This document shows positions 22,269 to 30,960 of a stretch of DNA of 64,000 nt, piece after piece. Below the pieces are notes generated by a model. It had not been told where the DNA came from. It searched no databases and saw nothing but the letters and a program-made list of their open reading frames with translations. The stretch covers positions 66,542,506 to 66,606,505 of the forward strand of contig NC_088794.1 in NCBI RefSeq assembly GCF_011386835.1. The letters are read 5' to 3'. Position 1 is the stretch's first letter; the number at the start of each line of letters is the position of its first letter. Origin of the DNA: Chrysemys picta bellii. Lineage: Eukaryota > Chordata > Testudines > Emydidae. The position numbers and the translations under genes were made by a program.

Positions 22269-24571
22269 CTCAGCAGCAGCCTGATCAATTTCAGAATGAA
22301 GTGTCATGGATTATCCTTTGCTAACATAAACGGAATGTATTGAGCCTCCACTGTTCCCTATGAATTAAGTTACCCATGTGAAAAGGAAGTGACCCAGAGG
22401 AAATAGGCAGTTGGTGTGGGAAGCTCATGGAAGCAACCAACATAAAATGGAAGAACGAAGGGGAAATTATACCAATGGGAATTCCCAGAGAGTCACGGTC
22501 CTGTGTGGGAAAACCAATGAGAATCAGCCTCTGGCTTCAGATACTATTGTAAGCCAAATCTAAAACTTTTCTAATCCCATTTATAGTAGGAAATGATGTT
22601 TGTTGTAAATGAAATGCAATAATCCAAGTGATAACATTTGATGATGGATACAGAAATTAAATAAAGTACAGCTCTATCTGCTGTCTTTTTCCACAGAGAT
22701 GAGATTTTCATGTTAGTTTCACTCTAAGCTTAAACAGATGTAAAAATGCCAAATGATGCCATGGCTCTTTGTTAGTATTTTTTAGCTAATTTTTTTTCCC
22801 CTACATGGCTCACTTCCACTTAAGAGCTTGGAAATTCTGAACATTTGGACTCCCTGGGCTAGATTTGTCATAATGTTCTAGCCTTTTTGTGCCACCTGCA
22901 TGTTGCAAAGGGGCTGGAAAGCAGCCAAACATACCCAATGGAAAATTCCTCCAGTGTGGGAGAGTTCTCAGCTAGCAAAAAGCTGGTATATCTTGGCTTT
23001 GGTGCAGCAGGCATAGCAGGATAGGACTACAGTGCACTGTGTTCCAGATATTCTCAGCTGCCACATAGTCTCTTAGGTAATTTAGCAAGCTGGTGGTAAT
23101 TAGGACATCCCCCAAGCTGCTCTAACCTCTTCCAGGGCTCAGGGTGGCATAGATCCATCCTTAGAATCAGGAAACCACAAGCAGCCCCCTCACAACACTC
23201 CTGAAAGGTTGGTGGTACAGATAATCTGGGCCACTATCACTCCCTTCCAAAAAAAGCAGGCCTTGTCACTTGCACAGATAGACAAGAGGCTTCAGACACT
23301 AAACCCATAGGCATCTAGGGATCCACAGAGGCCCTGTTTCCCCTCGCTAGGTCCCCACTTCTCCTGTCTCCCTCCAGCTCTCTTCCAGCACAGATCCTAT
23401 GGGCACCCTGAAAGTCCTCTTTAAAGAGGGGGTCCACATTTCAAAGGGAGAAGTTTGGTATATTATTGCTGAGAGGATCAGTAATGATTTTCCCACTAAC
23501 ATCCCAGAGGTTTCCAGGTGCTGCCATCTCCCAGTCCCCGCAGTGGAGGTGGCACTCTATGTATCTATGATCCCTAGGATAGACCCCACCAGATGCCCGC
23601 CCTCTGCTCATGGACAAAAGGAGATGATATGGTGCTAGGTCATTATATACTCATTGAACATGTTTAGCAATATGATGCAACCTGTCGTAGTGCTGTGTTC
23701 TATATATTGTTATGCTGGCCTACTCCAGCCCTGACCAGCTCCTCAGCCAGTGCTGCACATTTGCACAATAGCTTCCTAATGCAAACTGTTCGCATTCTGC
23801 CTGGGATGTTATTGACATTAGAAAACTCATTTGAATTGTGAGTTCAATTATATTTAAACCCAGGTCAGGAGAGGTGAAAGACTAGCTAGCAAATTAAACC
23901 TCTGCCCCACTTAACTACCTGTTTGTCCCTCAGCAGAGATATATTTTAAAATTGTTTTTAATTATATTTAAACTCAAATAAATAAAATATATTTTCCTGT
24001 AAATGAGTGCAAGTTTTGCCAATTAAACCCAGGTCTATTTTAAAGGGGAAAAGATCTTTAGCTCCCACCAACTGCTTGCTGGTCAATACCGACTCTTTTC
24101 CCACTAAAAGCAATTCTAATCACTCATGCTCTTCGCTTTCCCCATATCATTTAGCTGTATGTTCCTCTTGTTAATATTTAAAGCTTTTTTCCCATACGCA
24201 TTTGGACCAAAATACAAAACTTAACTTTTCCATTTAAATAAAACCTTGTTAAAAAATCCTCATGTGCTTTGTATTAGGAGGGAACTTTACCAACACACTC
24301 ACACAACCCCAACAAAGCTCTTAAAGCAACATCACACAGGATATTAATTTTTAAAAGGTTTAGCACGGGAAAAGGTGTCTTTTCATCACCATCCATTTAT
24401 AGATTTTTGTAGCATTCTGGTTATAGCTCTGTAAGCTATCTGAAGCTTGAGATAAGCAGGATTTGGCCCAGGACACTGAAGTTACTACTTAACAACAGTT
24501 ATTCTAGTGCACCACTATGAACAAATAAATGATATCTCTAATCCTGCCATCCTTGCACCTGTACAGATCGG
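22269..24571. other. Unassigned AT-rich sequence
   Basis: No supported gene, paired terminal repeat or recognisable protein segment. Confidence 0.45.
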
Positions 24572-24579
24572 ACTGCAAG

Positions 24580-25039
24580 CAGGGCCGGTGCAAGGAAGTT
24601 TCACGCCCTAGGCGAAACTTCTACCTTGCACTCCCCCCAGCCCTGCAGCAGCTCCCTGCGCCCCCTCCTCCCTGAGGTGCCCCCCCCCCCCGCGGCAGCT
24701 TCCCCTCCCTCTGCCCTGAGGTGCCCCCCCACGGCAGCTCCTCCCCCCCCCCCCCGGGAAGCCGTGCGACAGTTCCCCACTCCAGCTCACCTCTGCTCCG
24801 CCTCCTCCCCAAGCACGCCACCCCTGCTCTAATTCTCCTCCCGTCCCAGGCTTGCGGCGCCAAACAGCTGATTGGCGCTGCAAGCCTGGGACGTGGGAGA
24901 AGTGGAGCAGTGACCGCGCACTCGGGGAGGGGGCGTAGGAACAATGTAAAAAAAAATTGGGAGCACCGCTTTTTGGCACCCCCAAATCTTGGTGCCCTAG
25001 GCAACCACCTAGTTTGCCTAAATGGTAGCACCGGCCCTG
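24580..25039. mobile_element. hAT-type non-autonomous element, 460 bp, GC-rich
   Basis: The left end CAGGGCCGGTGCAAGG and the reverse complement of the right end, CAGGGCCGGTGCTACC, form the terminal inverted repeat. The element is flanked by a perfect 8-bp duplication ACTGCAAG (24572-24579 and 25040-25047), diagnostic of hAT-group insertion. The interior is C-rich (several C runs) and opens frames of up to 149 codons on both strands that have no motif and only reflect base composition. Confidence 0.95.
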
Positions 25040-25047
25040 ACTGCAAG

Positions 25048-25284
25048 ACTGAAGCAATTCAACATGTGTATATAGAGAATACTATGATGGAGTGTGCAAT
25101 ATAAAGGTTTTACCTCTAAGAGTTTGGATTGTGAACATTGTTGCTTTTCCCTATGTGCTGTTTCCTTGTCATGCAGAAAAATGTCTCCAGCAAGCAGGAG
25201 CGAAGGTGTGAACTTTCTTCTCCACTGCAATGTACAATAAGCACTCAGGAGGCCAGCTAGTTAGACAGGAGCCTCAGTACAGAC
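25048..25284. other. Unassigned spacer
   Basis: Short unique-looking sequence between the hAT and Harbinger elements. Confidence 0.4.
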
Positions 25285-25287
25285 TGA

Positions 25288-25306
25288 GGCCTGGTCTACA
25301 CTATGA
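25288..25306 (+). repeat. Harbinger left terminal inverted repeat
   Basis: GGCCTGGTCTACACTATGA, preceded by TGA at 25285-25287. The TCTACACTA core matches the right end and several short elements in the window. Confidence 0.85.
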
Positions 25307-26293
25307 GTTTAGGTCAACTTTAGCAGCGTTAAATCGAATTAAGACTGGAAACGTCCACACGACGAAGCCCTTTCTTTCGACTTAAAGGGCCCTTTAAACC
25401 GGTTTCTTTACTCCACCTCCGATGAGGGGATTAGCGCTAAAATCAGCCTTTGTGGGTTGGATTTGGGGTAGTGTGGACGGAATTTGACGTTATTGGCCTC
25501 TGGGAGCTATCCCACAGTGCTTCATTGTGACCGCTCTGGACAGCACTCTCAACTCAGATGCACTGACCAGGTAGACAGGAAAAGTCCCGCGAACTTTTGA
25601 ATTTCATTTCCTGTTTGCCCAGCATGGAGAGCACAGATGACCATGCAGAGCTCATCAGCACAGGTAACCATGATGGAGTCCCAGGATTGCAAAAGAGCTC
25701 TAGCATGGACAGAACAGGAGGTACGGGATCTGCTCGCCATATGGGGAGACTAATCAGTGCTAGCTGAACTCCGTAGCAGTAAACAAAATGGCAAAATATT
25801 AGAAAAAGTCTCAAAGGCCATGGAGGACAGAGGCCATAACAGGGACGCACAGCAGTGCTGCATGAAAATTAAGGAGCTAAGGCAAGTGTACCACGAAGCC
25901 AGAGAGGCAAACGGAAGGTCTGGGGCAGAGTCGCAAACATGCCGCTTCTACGCGGAGCTGCATGCCATTCTAGGGGGTGCAGCCACCCCTACCCCAAACG
26001 TGTGCTTTGACTCCATCAATGGAGAACCACGCAACAGGGAAGCGGGTTCGGGGTTCGCGGAAGATGATGATGATGATGATGAAGACAATGAAGATAGCTC
26101 ACAGCAAGGAAGCGGAGAAACCGGTTTCTCCAACAGCCAGGATATGTTTATCACCCTGGACCTGGAACCAGTAACCCCCAAACTCACCCAAGGCGTGCTC
26201 CCAGACCCTGAGGGCAAACAGGGGACTTCTGATGAGTGTACCTTTATAAATACTACACATGGTTTAAAAGCAAGCGTGTTTAATGATTAATGA

Positions 26294-26299
26294 TTTATT
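26294..26299 (-). promoter_or_regulatory. AATAAA polyadenylation signal behind the antisense ORF
   Basis: The plus-strand TTTATT within TGATTTATTTGCC is AATAAA on the minus strand, 27 bases after the antisense stop codon and inside the Myb-gene intron. Confidence 0.45.
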
Positions 26300-26325
26300 T
26301 GCCTTGGCAATCACAGCCAGTACAG

Positions 26326-26901
26326 CTACTGGAAAAGTCTGTTAACGTGTATGGGGATGGAGCGGAAATCCTCCAGGGACATCTCCAGAAAGCTCTCCTT
26401 CATGTACTCCCAAAGCCTTTGCAAAAGGTTTCTGGGGAGGGCTGCCTTATTCCGTCCGCCATGGTAGGACACTTTCCCATGCCAGGCCAGTAGCACACAG
26501 TCTGGAATCATTGCATAACAAAGCATGGCAGCGTATGGTCCCAGTGTTTGCTGGCATGCAGACAACATCCATTCCTTATCTCTCTTTGTTATCCTCAGGA
26601 GAGTGATATCATTCATGATCACGTGGTTGAAATGGGGTGATTTTATTAAGGGGACGTTCAGAGGTGCCCGTTCCTGCTCGGCTGACCAGAAATGTTCCCC
26701 GCTGTTAGCTACGCGGTGGGGGAGAGGGGTGAAGTGATCATACCAGAGAATTGGGTGTGTGTGGGGGGAGGGGTAGTTGGGTTTGTGCTGCATGTTAACC
26801 CAGAAACCCCAGCCCCTCCTTTTACATTGCAAACCCATTTTAAATGGCCAACCCAATGGATCCTTGGTATGGGAAATGAGGGCGCTGCTGTTTGAAACCA
26901 T
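26326..26901 (-). CDS. Antisense ORF of 191 codons inside the Harbinger Myb-gene intron
   Basis: This open frame runs opposite to the Myb-like gene, within its intron and in the same direction as the transposase. The likely meaningful part is from about residue 65 on, where it reads ANSGEHFWSAEQERAPLN, then MNDITLLRITKRDKEWML, PYAAMLCYAMIPDCVLLAW, ALPRNLLQRLWEYMKESF and EMSLEDFRSIPIHVNRLFQ. I do not recognise a domain. An AATAAA on the minus strand (26294-26299) lies 27 bases beyond the stop. Upstream on the minus strand a CATG/GTAAGC donor (exon edge at 26948) and a pyrimidine-rich acceptor ending CCACCGCGTAG (26709-26710) would define a 239-base intron, but that splice leads into a different frame. 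I have a memory of similar sequence in other turtle copies, which would support a conserved third product; this is unverified. Confidence 0.45.
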   Translation of the reverse strand: MVSNSSALISHTKDPLGWPFKMGLQCKRRGWGFWVNMQHKPNYPSPHTHPILWYDHFTPLPHRVANSGEHFWSAEQERAPLNVPLIKSPHFNHVIMNDITLLRITKRDKEWMLSACQQTLGPYAAMLCYAMIPDCVLLAWHGKVSYHGGRNKAALPRNLLQRLWEYMKESFLEMSLEDFRSIPIHVNRLFQ

Positions 26902-27928
26902 TCCTACATGTTATGAAGGTTAAAAAAGCCAAAAGACTGTGGCTTACCATGGCTGCCTGCAAGCCGAATTCTGTTGCCTGGCACTGCGTGAGTGATCTCT
27001 CACACCAAACCGGCAGACCCTCAATATAAGAGGAAAAATGCGACCTTGTAACAAAAGCACATGTGCTGTGTAATGTGAACAGCAAAATTTAATGTGAAAG
27101 AGTGTACCCATTGTTCTCTAAAATGTGTCTTTTTTAACCACCTCTCCCTTCTCCTCCACCAGCTGCAAATGTTTCTCCTTCGCAGAGGCTAGCAAAGATT
27201 AGAAGGAGAAAACGGCAGACTCGGGATGATATGTTCACGGAGCTCCAGATGTCCTCCCACGCTGAAAGAGCACAGCAGAATGCATGGAGGCAGTCAATGT
27301 CAGAGTGCAAAAAAGCACAATATGAACGAGAGGAGAGGTGGCGGGATGAATCGCGGGCTGAACAGAGCAAGTGGCGGGCTGAAGATGATAGGTGGCATCA
27401 GCTTGCAGACAGAAGGCAAGAGTCGATGCTCCGGCTGCTGGAGCATCAAACTGATATGCTCGAGCGTATGGTTGAGCTGCAGGAAAGACAGCAGGAGCAG
27501 AGACCGCCACTACAGCCCCTGTGTAACCAACAGCCCTCCTCCCGAAGTCCCATTGCCTCCTCACCCAGACGCCCAAGAACACGGTGGGGGGGCCTCTGGC
27601 CACTCCACCCCAGATGATTGCCTGAGCATCGGAAGGCTGGCCTTCAATAAGTGTTAAAGTTTTAAAGTTTTAAACTGCAGTGTGTCCTTTTCCTTCCCTC
27701 CTTCCCCACCCATTCTGGGCTACTTTGGCAATTATCCCCCTAGTTGTGTGATGAATTAATAAAGAATGCATGAATGAGAAGTAACAATGACTTTATTGCC
27801 TCTGCAAGCGGTGCTCGAAGGGGGGAGGGGAGGGTGGGGTGGTTGGTTTACAGGGAAGTAGAGTGAACCGGGGAGGGGGGCGCGAGCGGGGGGGCGGAGG
27901 GTTCATCGAGGAGAAACAAACAGAAGTT

Positions 27929-29231
27929 TCACACCGTAGCCTGGCCAGTCACAAAACTGGTTTTCAAAGCTTCTCTGATGCGCCCCGCACCCTGCTGTAC
28001 TCTTCTAACCACCCTGGTGTCTGGCTGCGCATAATCAGCGGCCAGATGATTTGCCTCAACCTCCCACCCTGCCATAAATGTCTCCCCCTTACTCTCACAG
28101 ATATTGTGGAGCGCACAGCAAGCAGCAATAACAATGGGGATATTGGTTTCGCTGAGGTCTACCCGAGTCAGTAAGCTGCGCCAGCGCGCTTTTAAACGTC
28201 CAAATGCACATTCCACCACCATTCGGCACTTGCTCAGCCTATAGTTGAACAGGTCCTGACTACTGTCCAGGCTGCCTGGGTACGGCTTCATGAGCCATGG
28301 CATTAAGGGGTAGGCTGGGTCCCCAAGGATAATGATAGGCATTTCAACATCCCCAATGGTTATTTTCTGGTCCGGGAAGAAAGTCCCTTCCTCCAGCTTT
28401 TGAAACAGACCAGAGTGCCTGAAGACGCAAGCATCATGTACCTTTCTCAGCCATCCCACGTTGATGTTGGTGAAACGTCCCTTGTGATCCACCAGGGCTT
28501 GCAGCAGCATTGAAAAGTACCCCTTGCAGTTTATGTACTCGGTGGCTTGGTGCTCCAGTGCCAAGATAGGGATATGGGTTCTGTCTATCGCCCTACCACA
28601 GTTTGGGAATTCCATTGCAGCAAAGCCATCCACTATGACTTGCACGTTTCCCAGAGTCACTACCCTTGATATCACCAGGTCTTTGATTGCCCTGGCAACT
28701 TGGATCACAGCAGCCCCCATAGTAGTTTTGCCCACTCCAAATTGATTCCCGACTGACCGGTAGCTGTCTGGCGTTGCAAGCTTCCACAGGGCTATCGCCA
28801 CTCGCTTCTCAACTGTGAGGGCTGCTTTCATCCTGGTATTCTGGCGCTTCAGGGCAGGGGAAAGCAAGTCACAAAGTTCCATGAAAGTGCCCGTACGCAT
28901 GCAAATGTTTCGCAGCCACTGGGAATCGTCCCACACCTGCAACACGATGCGGTCCCACCAGTCTGTGCTTGTTTTCCGGGCCCAGAATCGGCGTTCCACA
29001 CCATGAACTTGCCCCTGTAACACCACTGATTTGCACATTGCTGGGGCCCGTACTTTGTGAGAGGTCTATGTCCAGGTCAATTTCCTCATCACTCTCGTCG
29101 CCGCACTGCAATCGCCTCCTTGGCTGGTCCTGGTTTTGCTTTGGCATATCCTGGCTCTGCATATACTCCAGGACAATGCATGTGGTGTTCATAATGCTCA
29201 TAATTGCCGGGGTGATCTGAGCGGGCTCCAT
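27929..29231 (-). pseudogene. Harbinger DDE transposase, one frameshift
   Basis: The N-terminal part (start 29231, MEPAQITPAIMSIMNT, then an acidic ESDEEIDLDIDLSQST) runs in one frame to about 29010-29035. The rest continues as a 369-residue frame to 27929. The second frame has WDDSQWLRNICMRTGTFMEL, the helix-turn-helix-like TVEKRVAIALWKLATPDSYRSVGNQFGVGKTT region, and the PIF/Harbinger nuclease core. By residue in that frame, candidate catalytic acids are D152 (AIDRTHIPI), D202 (KVHDACVF) and E276 (VVECAFGRLKARWR); D240 is in LGDPAYPLMPWLM. The Gly normally after the first Asp is Arg here, and a Trp-Leu-Arg replaces the usual small residues before VHD. Total about 430 codons. The enzyme excises and inserts the element by cutting at its inverted ends, in the nucleus with the Myb-like partner. 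As it stands this copy makes no full-length protein. Confidence 0.9.
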
Positions 29232-29660
29232 GATCCCAGTGCTATGGCGACTGGTCTGAAAAAAGGCGCGAAACTGACGGAGGGAGGGGCGACTGACGAC
29301 ATGGCATACAGGTACAGGGAATTAAAATCAACAAAGGTCACACCAAATGGCCCCCCCAAAGATTGAACTCAAAACCCTGGGTTTAGCAGGCCGTTGATTT
29401 CATGGAGGGAGGGGGAAGCAAATGAATACAGAACAAATCTGGTCCATCTATTTTTTACCTCTTAAGCTGGCAGCAGACGGTGCAGCATGACTGATAGCCC
29501 TCGGCATCTTCTGGGTGCTTGGCAGAAGATACTGTACTACGACTGCTAGCCATCATCGTCAAGACGGTTCAACAGGACTGCCGGCAGGACTGAGTCTCCA
29601 GGAGATAAAGCATGTCTGCCCAAGTGCCTCTGATCGAACTGGAATACGACGATGACGGAT

Positions 29661-29860
29661 ACCAGTCGTAATACACCATCTACTGCCAAAAGGCAAGGGG
29701 CTGCTACTGTGTAGCAATGCAGCCCCACGTCTGCCAGCACCCAGATAGCCGATGAAGGCTACCAGTCATACTGCACTGTCTACTGCCAAAAGGCAATTAG
29801 CTGCTGCTCTGTAGCAATGCAGTACCATGTGTGCCGGCACCCAGATGACATATGGTGACG
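29661..29860. repeat. Two tandem 100-bp units upstream of the transposase
   Basis: Unit 1 (29661-29760) and unit 2 (29761-29860) both start ACCAGTC and share TCTACTGCCAAAAGGCAA, TGTAGCAATGCAG and GCACCCAGAT. A short run of GAGCT repeats (GAGCTGAGCTGAGCTGAGC) follows at about 29863-29881. The units lie 5' of the transposase on its coding strand, so a promoter or protein-binding role is possible but not shown. Confidence 0.85.
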
Positions 29861-30240
29861 GTGAGCTGAGCTGAGCTGAGCGGGCTCCATGCTTGCCGTG
29901 GTATGTTGTCTGCACAGGTAGCCCAGGTAAAAAAGGTGTGAATCGATTGTCTGCCATTGGTCTGACGGAGGGGGAGGGGCCTGACAACATGTACCCAGAA
30001 CACCCCGTGACACTGTTTTGCATCATCAGGCATTGGGATCTCAACCCAGAATTCCAATGGGCGGCAGAGACTGCGGGAACTGTGGGATAGCTACCCACAG
30101 TGCAACGCTCCGGAAGTCAACGCTAGCCTCAGTACAGTCCGCTGACTTCATGCACTTAGAGCATTTTATGTGGGGACACACACAATCGACTGTATAAAAT
30201 TGATATCTATAAAACCGGCTTCTATAAATTCGACATAATT

Positions 30241-30259
30241 TCGTAGTGTAGACATACCC
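30241..30259 (-). repeat. Harbinger right terminal inverted repeat
   Basis: Plus-strand TCGTAGTGTAGACATACCC, followed by TGA (30260-30262). The reverse complement aligns with the left end through TCTACACTA(T/C)GA. Confidence 0.85.
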
Positions 30260-30262
30260 TGA

Positions 30263-30730
30263 GTCAGCGAAGACTTCTAGAAACCTCTACTTCACTCTAG
30301 GCATGCTCACAGGCTTAACTCAGGTAGTAACATAGACCACCTCACACTAGCATGACATCATCTCATTAGCATAGCCTCTGTTTCACAAGTCACTTGATAC
30401 CTACAATTACATACTCTATCCCATTCGCTAGAGAGTGTTATGTCTACTCACAAAATTTCATTTACCTCAAGGAAGTAGGATCTTAATGTCCTAGTTGTGA
30501 CACTTTAAATGCAATTTCTCTCCTTTTCTTTGCTTTATTTAAAATAATAAAAACGCACAAAAATGAAATGCAAAATTAAGGCTACATAATTAAACACAAA
30601 AATTTTGTGAATGCAAAAGTTAAGTTTAATAACACTGACTCACCCATATTGCACAAACTCTACTGGGGGTGGGGAGCTGGTATAATTAAGTTTACAGCAG
30701 TCCCTTTCTTATAATGACTTTTATGGCTTC
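30263..30730. other. Unassigned sequence
   Basis: No supported feature. Confidence 0.4.
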
Positions 30731-30742
30731 ATAATTTCCTGA

Positions 30743-30948
30743 TTTCAGAGTAGCAGCCGTGTTAGTCTGTATCCGCAAAAAGAAGAACAGGAGTACTTGT
30801 GGCACCTTAGAGACTAACAAATTTATTAGAGCATAAGCTTTCGTGGACTACAGCCCATCCGAAGAAGTGGGCTGTAGTCCACGAAAGCTTATGCTCTAAT
30901 AAATTTGTTAGTCTCTAAGGTGCCACAAGTACTCCTGTTCTTCTTTTT
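30743..30948. mobile_element. Fold-back retroelement insertion with 81-bp identical arms
   Basis: The left arm 30777-30857 and right arm 30868-30948 are exact reverse complements over 81 bases, with a 10-base loop TCCGAAGAAG. To the left is an extra 34-base piece (TTTCAGAGTAGCAGCCGTGT and on), the terminal part of the same repeat. The whole is flanked by a perfect 12-bp duplication ATAATTTCCTGA (30731-30742 and 30949-30960), so it arrived in one event. The repeat unit (GTTAGTCTCTAAGGTGCCAC, AAAGCTTATGC) also occurs at 61.78-62.00 kb. It behaves like a LINE- or SINE-type 3' end; I cannot name the family with confidence. Confidence 0.92.
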
Positions 30949-30960
30949 ATAATTTCCTGA

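Larger units (their letters stand above)
25643..27617 (+). pseudogene. Harbinger Myb/SANT-like accessory protein gene (two exons, one nonsense codon)
   Basis: Exon 1 is 25643-26231 and exon 2 is 27163-27617, about 347 codons. The start is the ATG at 25643, giving MQSSSAQVTMMES and then the Myb/SANT-like domain (WTEQEVRDLLAIWGD, then NGKILEKVSKAMEDRGHNRD and QQCCMKIKELRQVYHEAREA). After it comes an acidic run (eight acidic residues from GATGAT repeats near 26063-26095), then in exon 2 a basic KIRRRKRQTRDDMF segment and a charged, probably coiled-coil region with WR.E/Q repeats (RWRDES, KWRAEDDRW, LLEHQTDMLERMVELQERQQEQ). In PIF/Harbinger elements this partner binds the transposon ends and imports the transposase into the nucleus. 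Lesions: TAA at codon 37 (25751-25753), and the expected donor after 26231 reads ATGAGTG, not GTGAGTG. The acceptor CTCCTCCACCAG at 27162 is good and the reading frame joins exactly across the intron. Confidence 0.85.
25288..30259. mobile_element. PIF/Harbinger DNA transposon, about 5 kb, near-complete
   Basis: The left terminus GGCCTGGTCTACACTATGA (25288-25306) and the reverse complement of the right terminus GGGTATGTCTACACTACGA (30241-30259) form inverted ends. TGA lies outside each end (25285-25287 and 30260-30262), fitting a 3-bp Harbinger target duplication (usual consensus TWA). Inside are the two genes expected of the superfamily in convergent orientation: a Myb/SANT-like gene on plus (25643-27617) and a DDE transposase on minus (27929-29231). 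An extra minus-strand ORF lies within the Myb-gene intron and tandem 100-bp units lie upstream of the transposase. Only a few disabling changes are visible, so the insertion is relatively young. Confidence 0.93.

Noticed and set aside
24608..25057. Open frames of 141 and 149 codons on minus and 127 codons on plus in a GC-rich block
   Set aside because: They lie inside the hAT element with terminal repeats and target duplication. Open frames on several phases reflect C/G runs, and no protein motif is seen.
27226..27657. 143-codon plus and 122-codon minus frames over the Myb-like exon 2
   Set aside because: They are other-phase readings of the real exon 2 frame, which joins exactly to exon 1.
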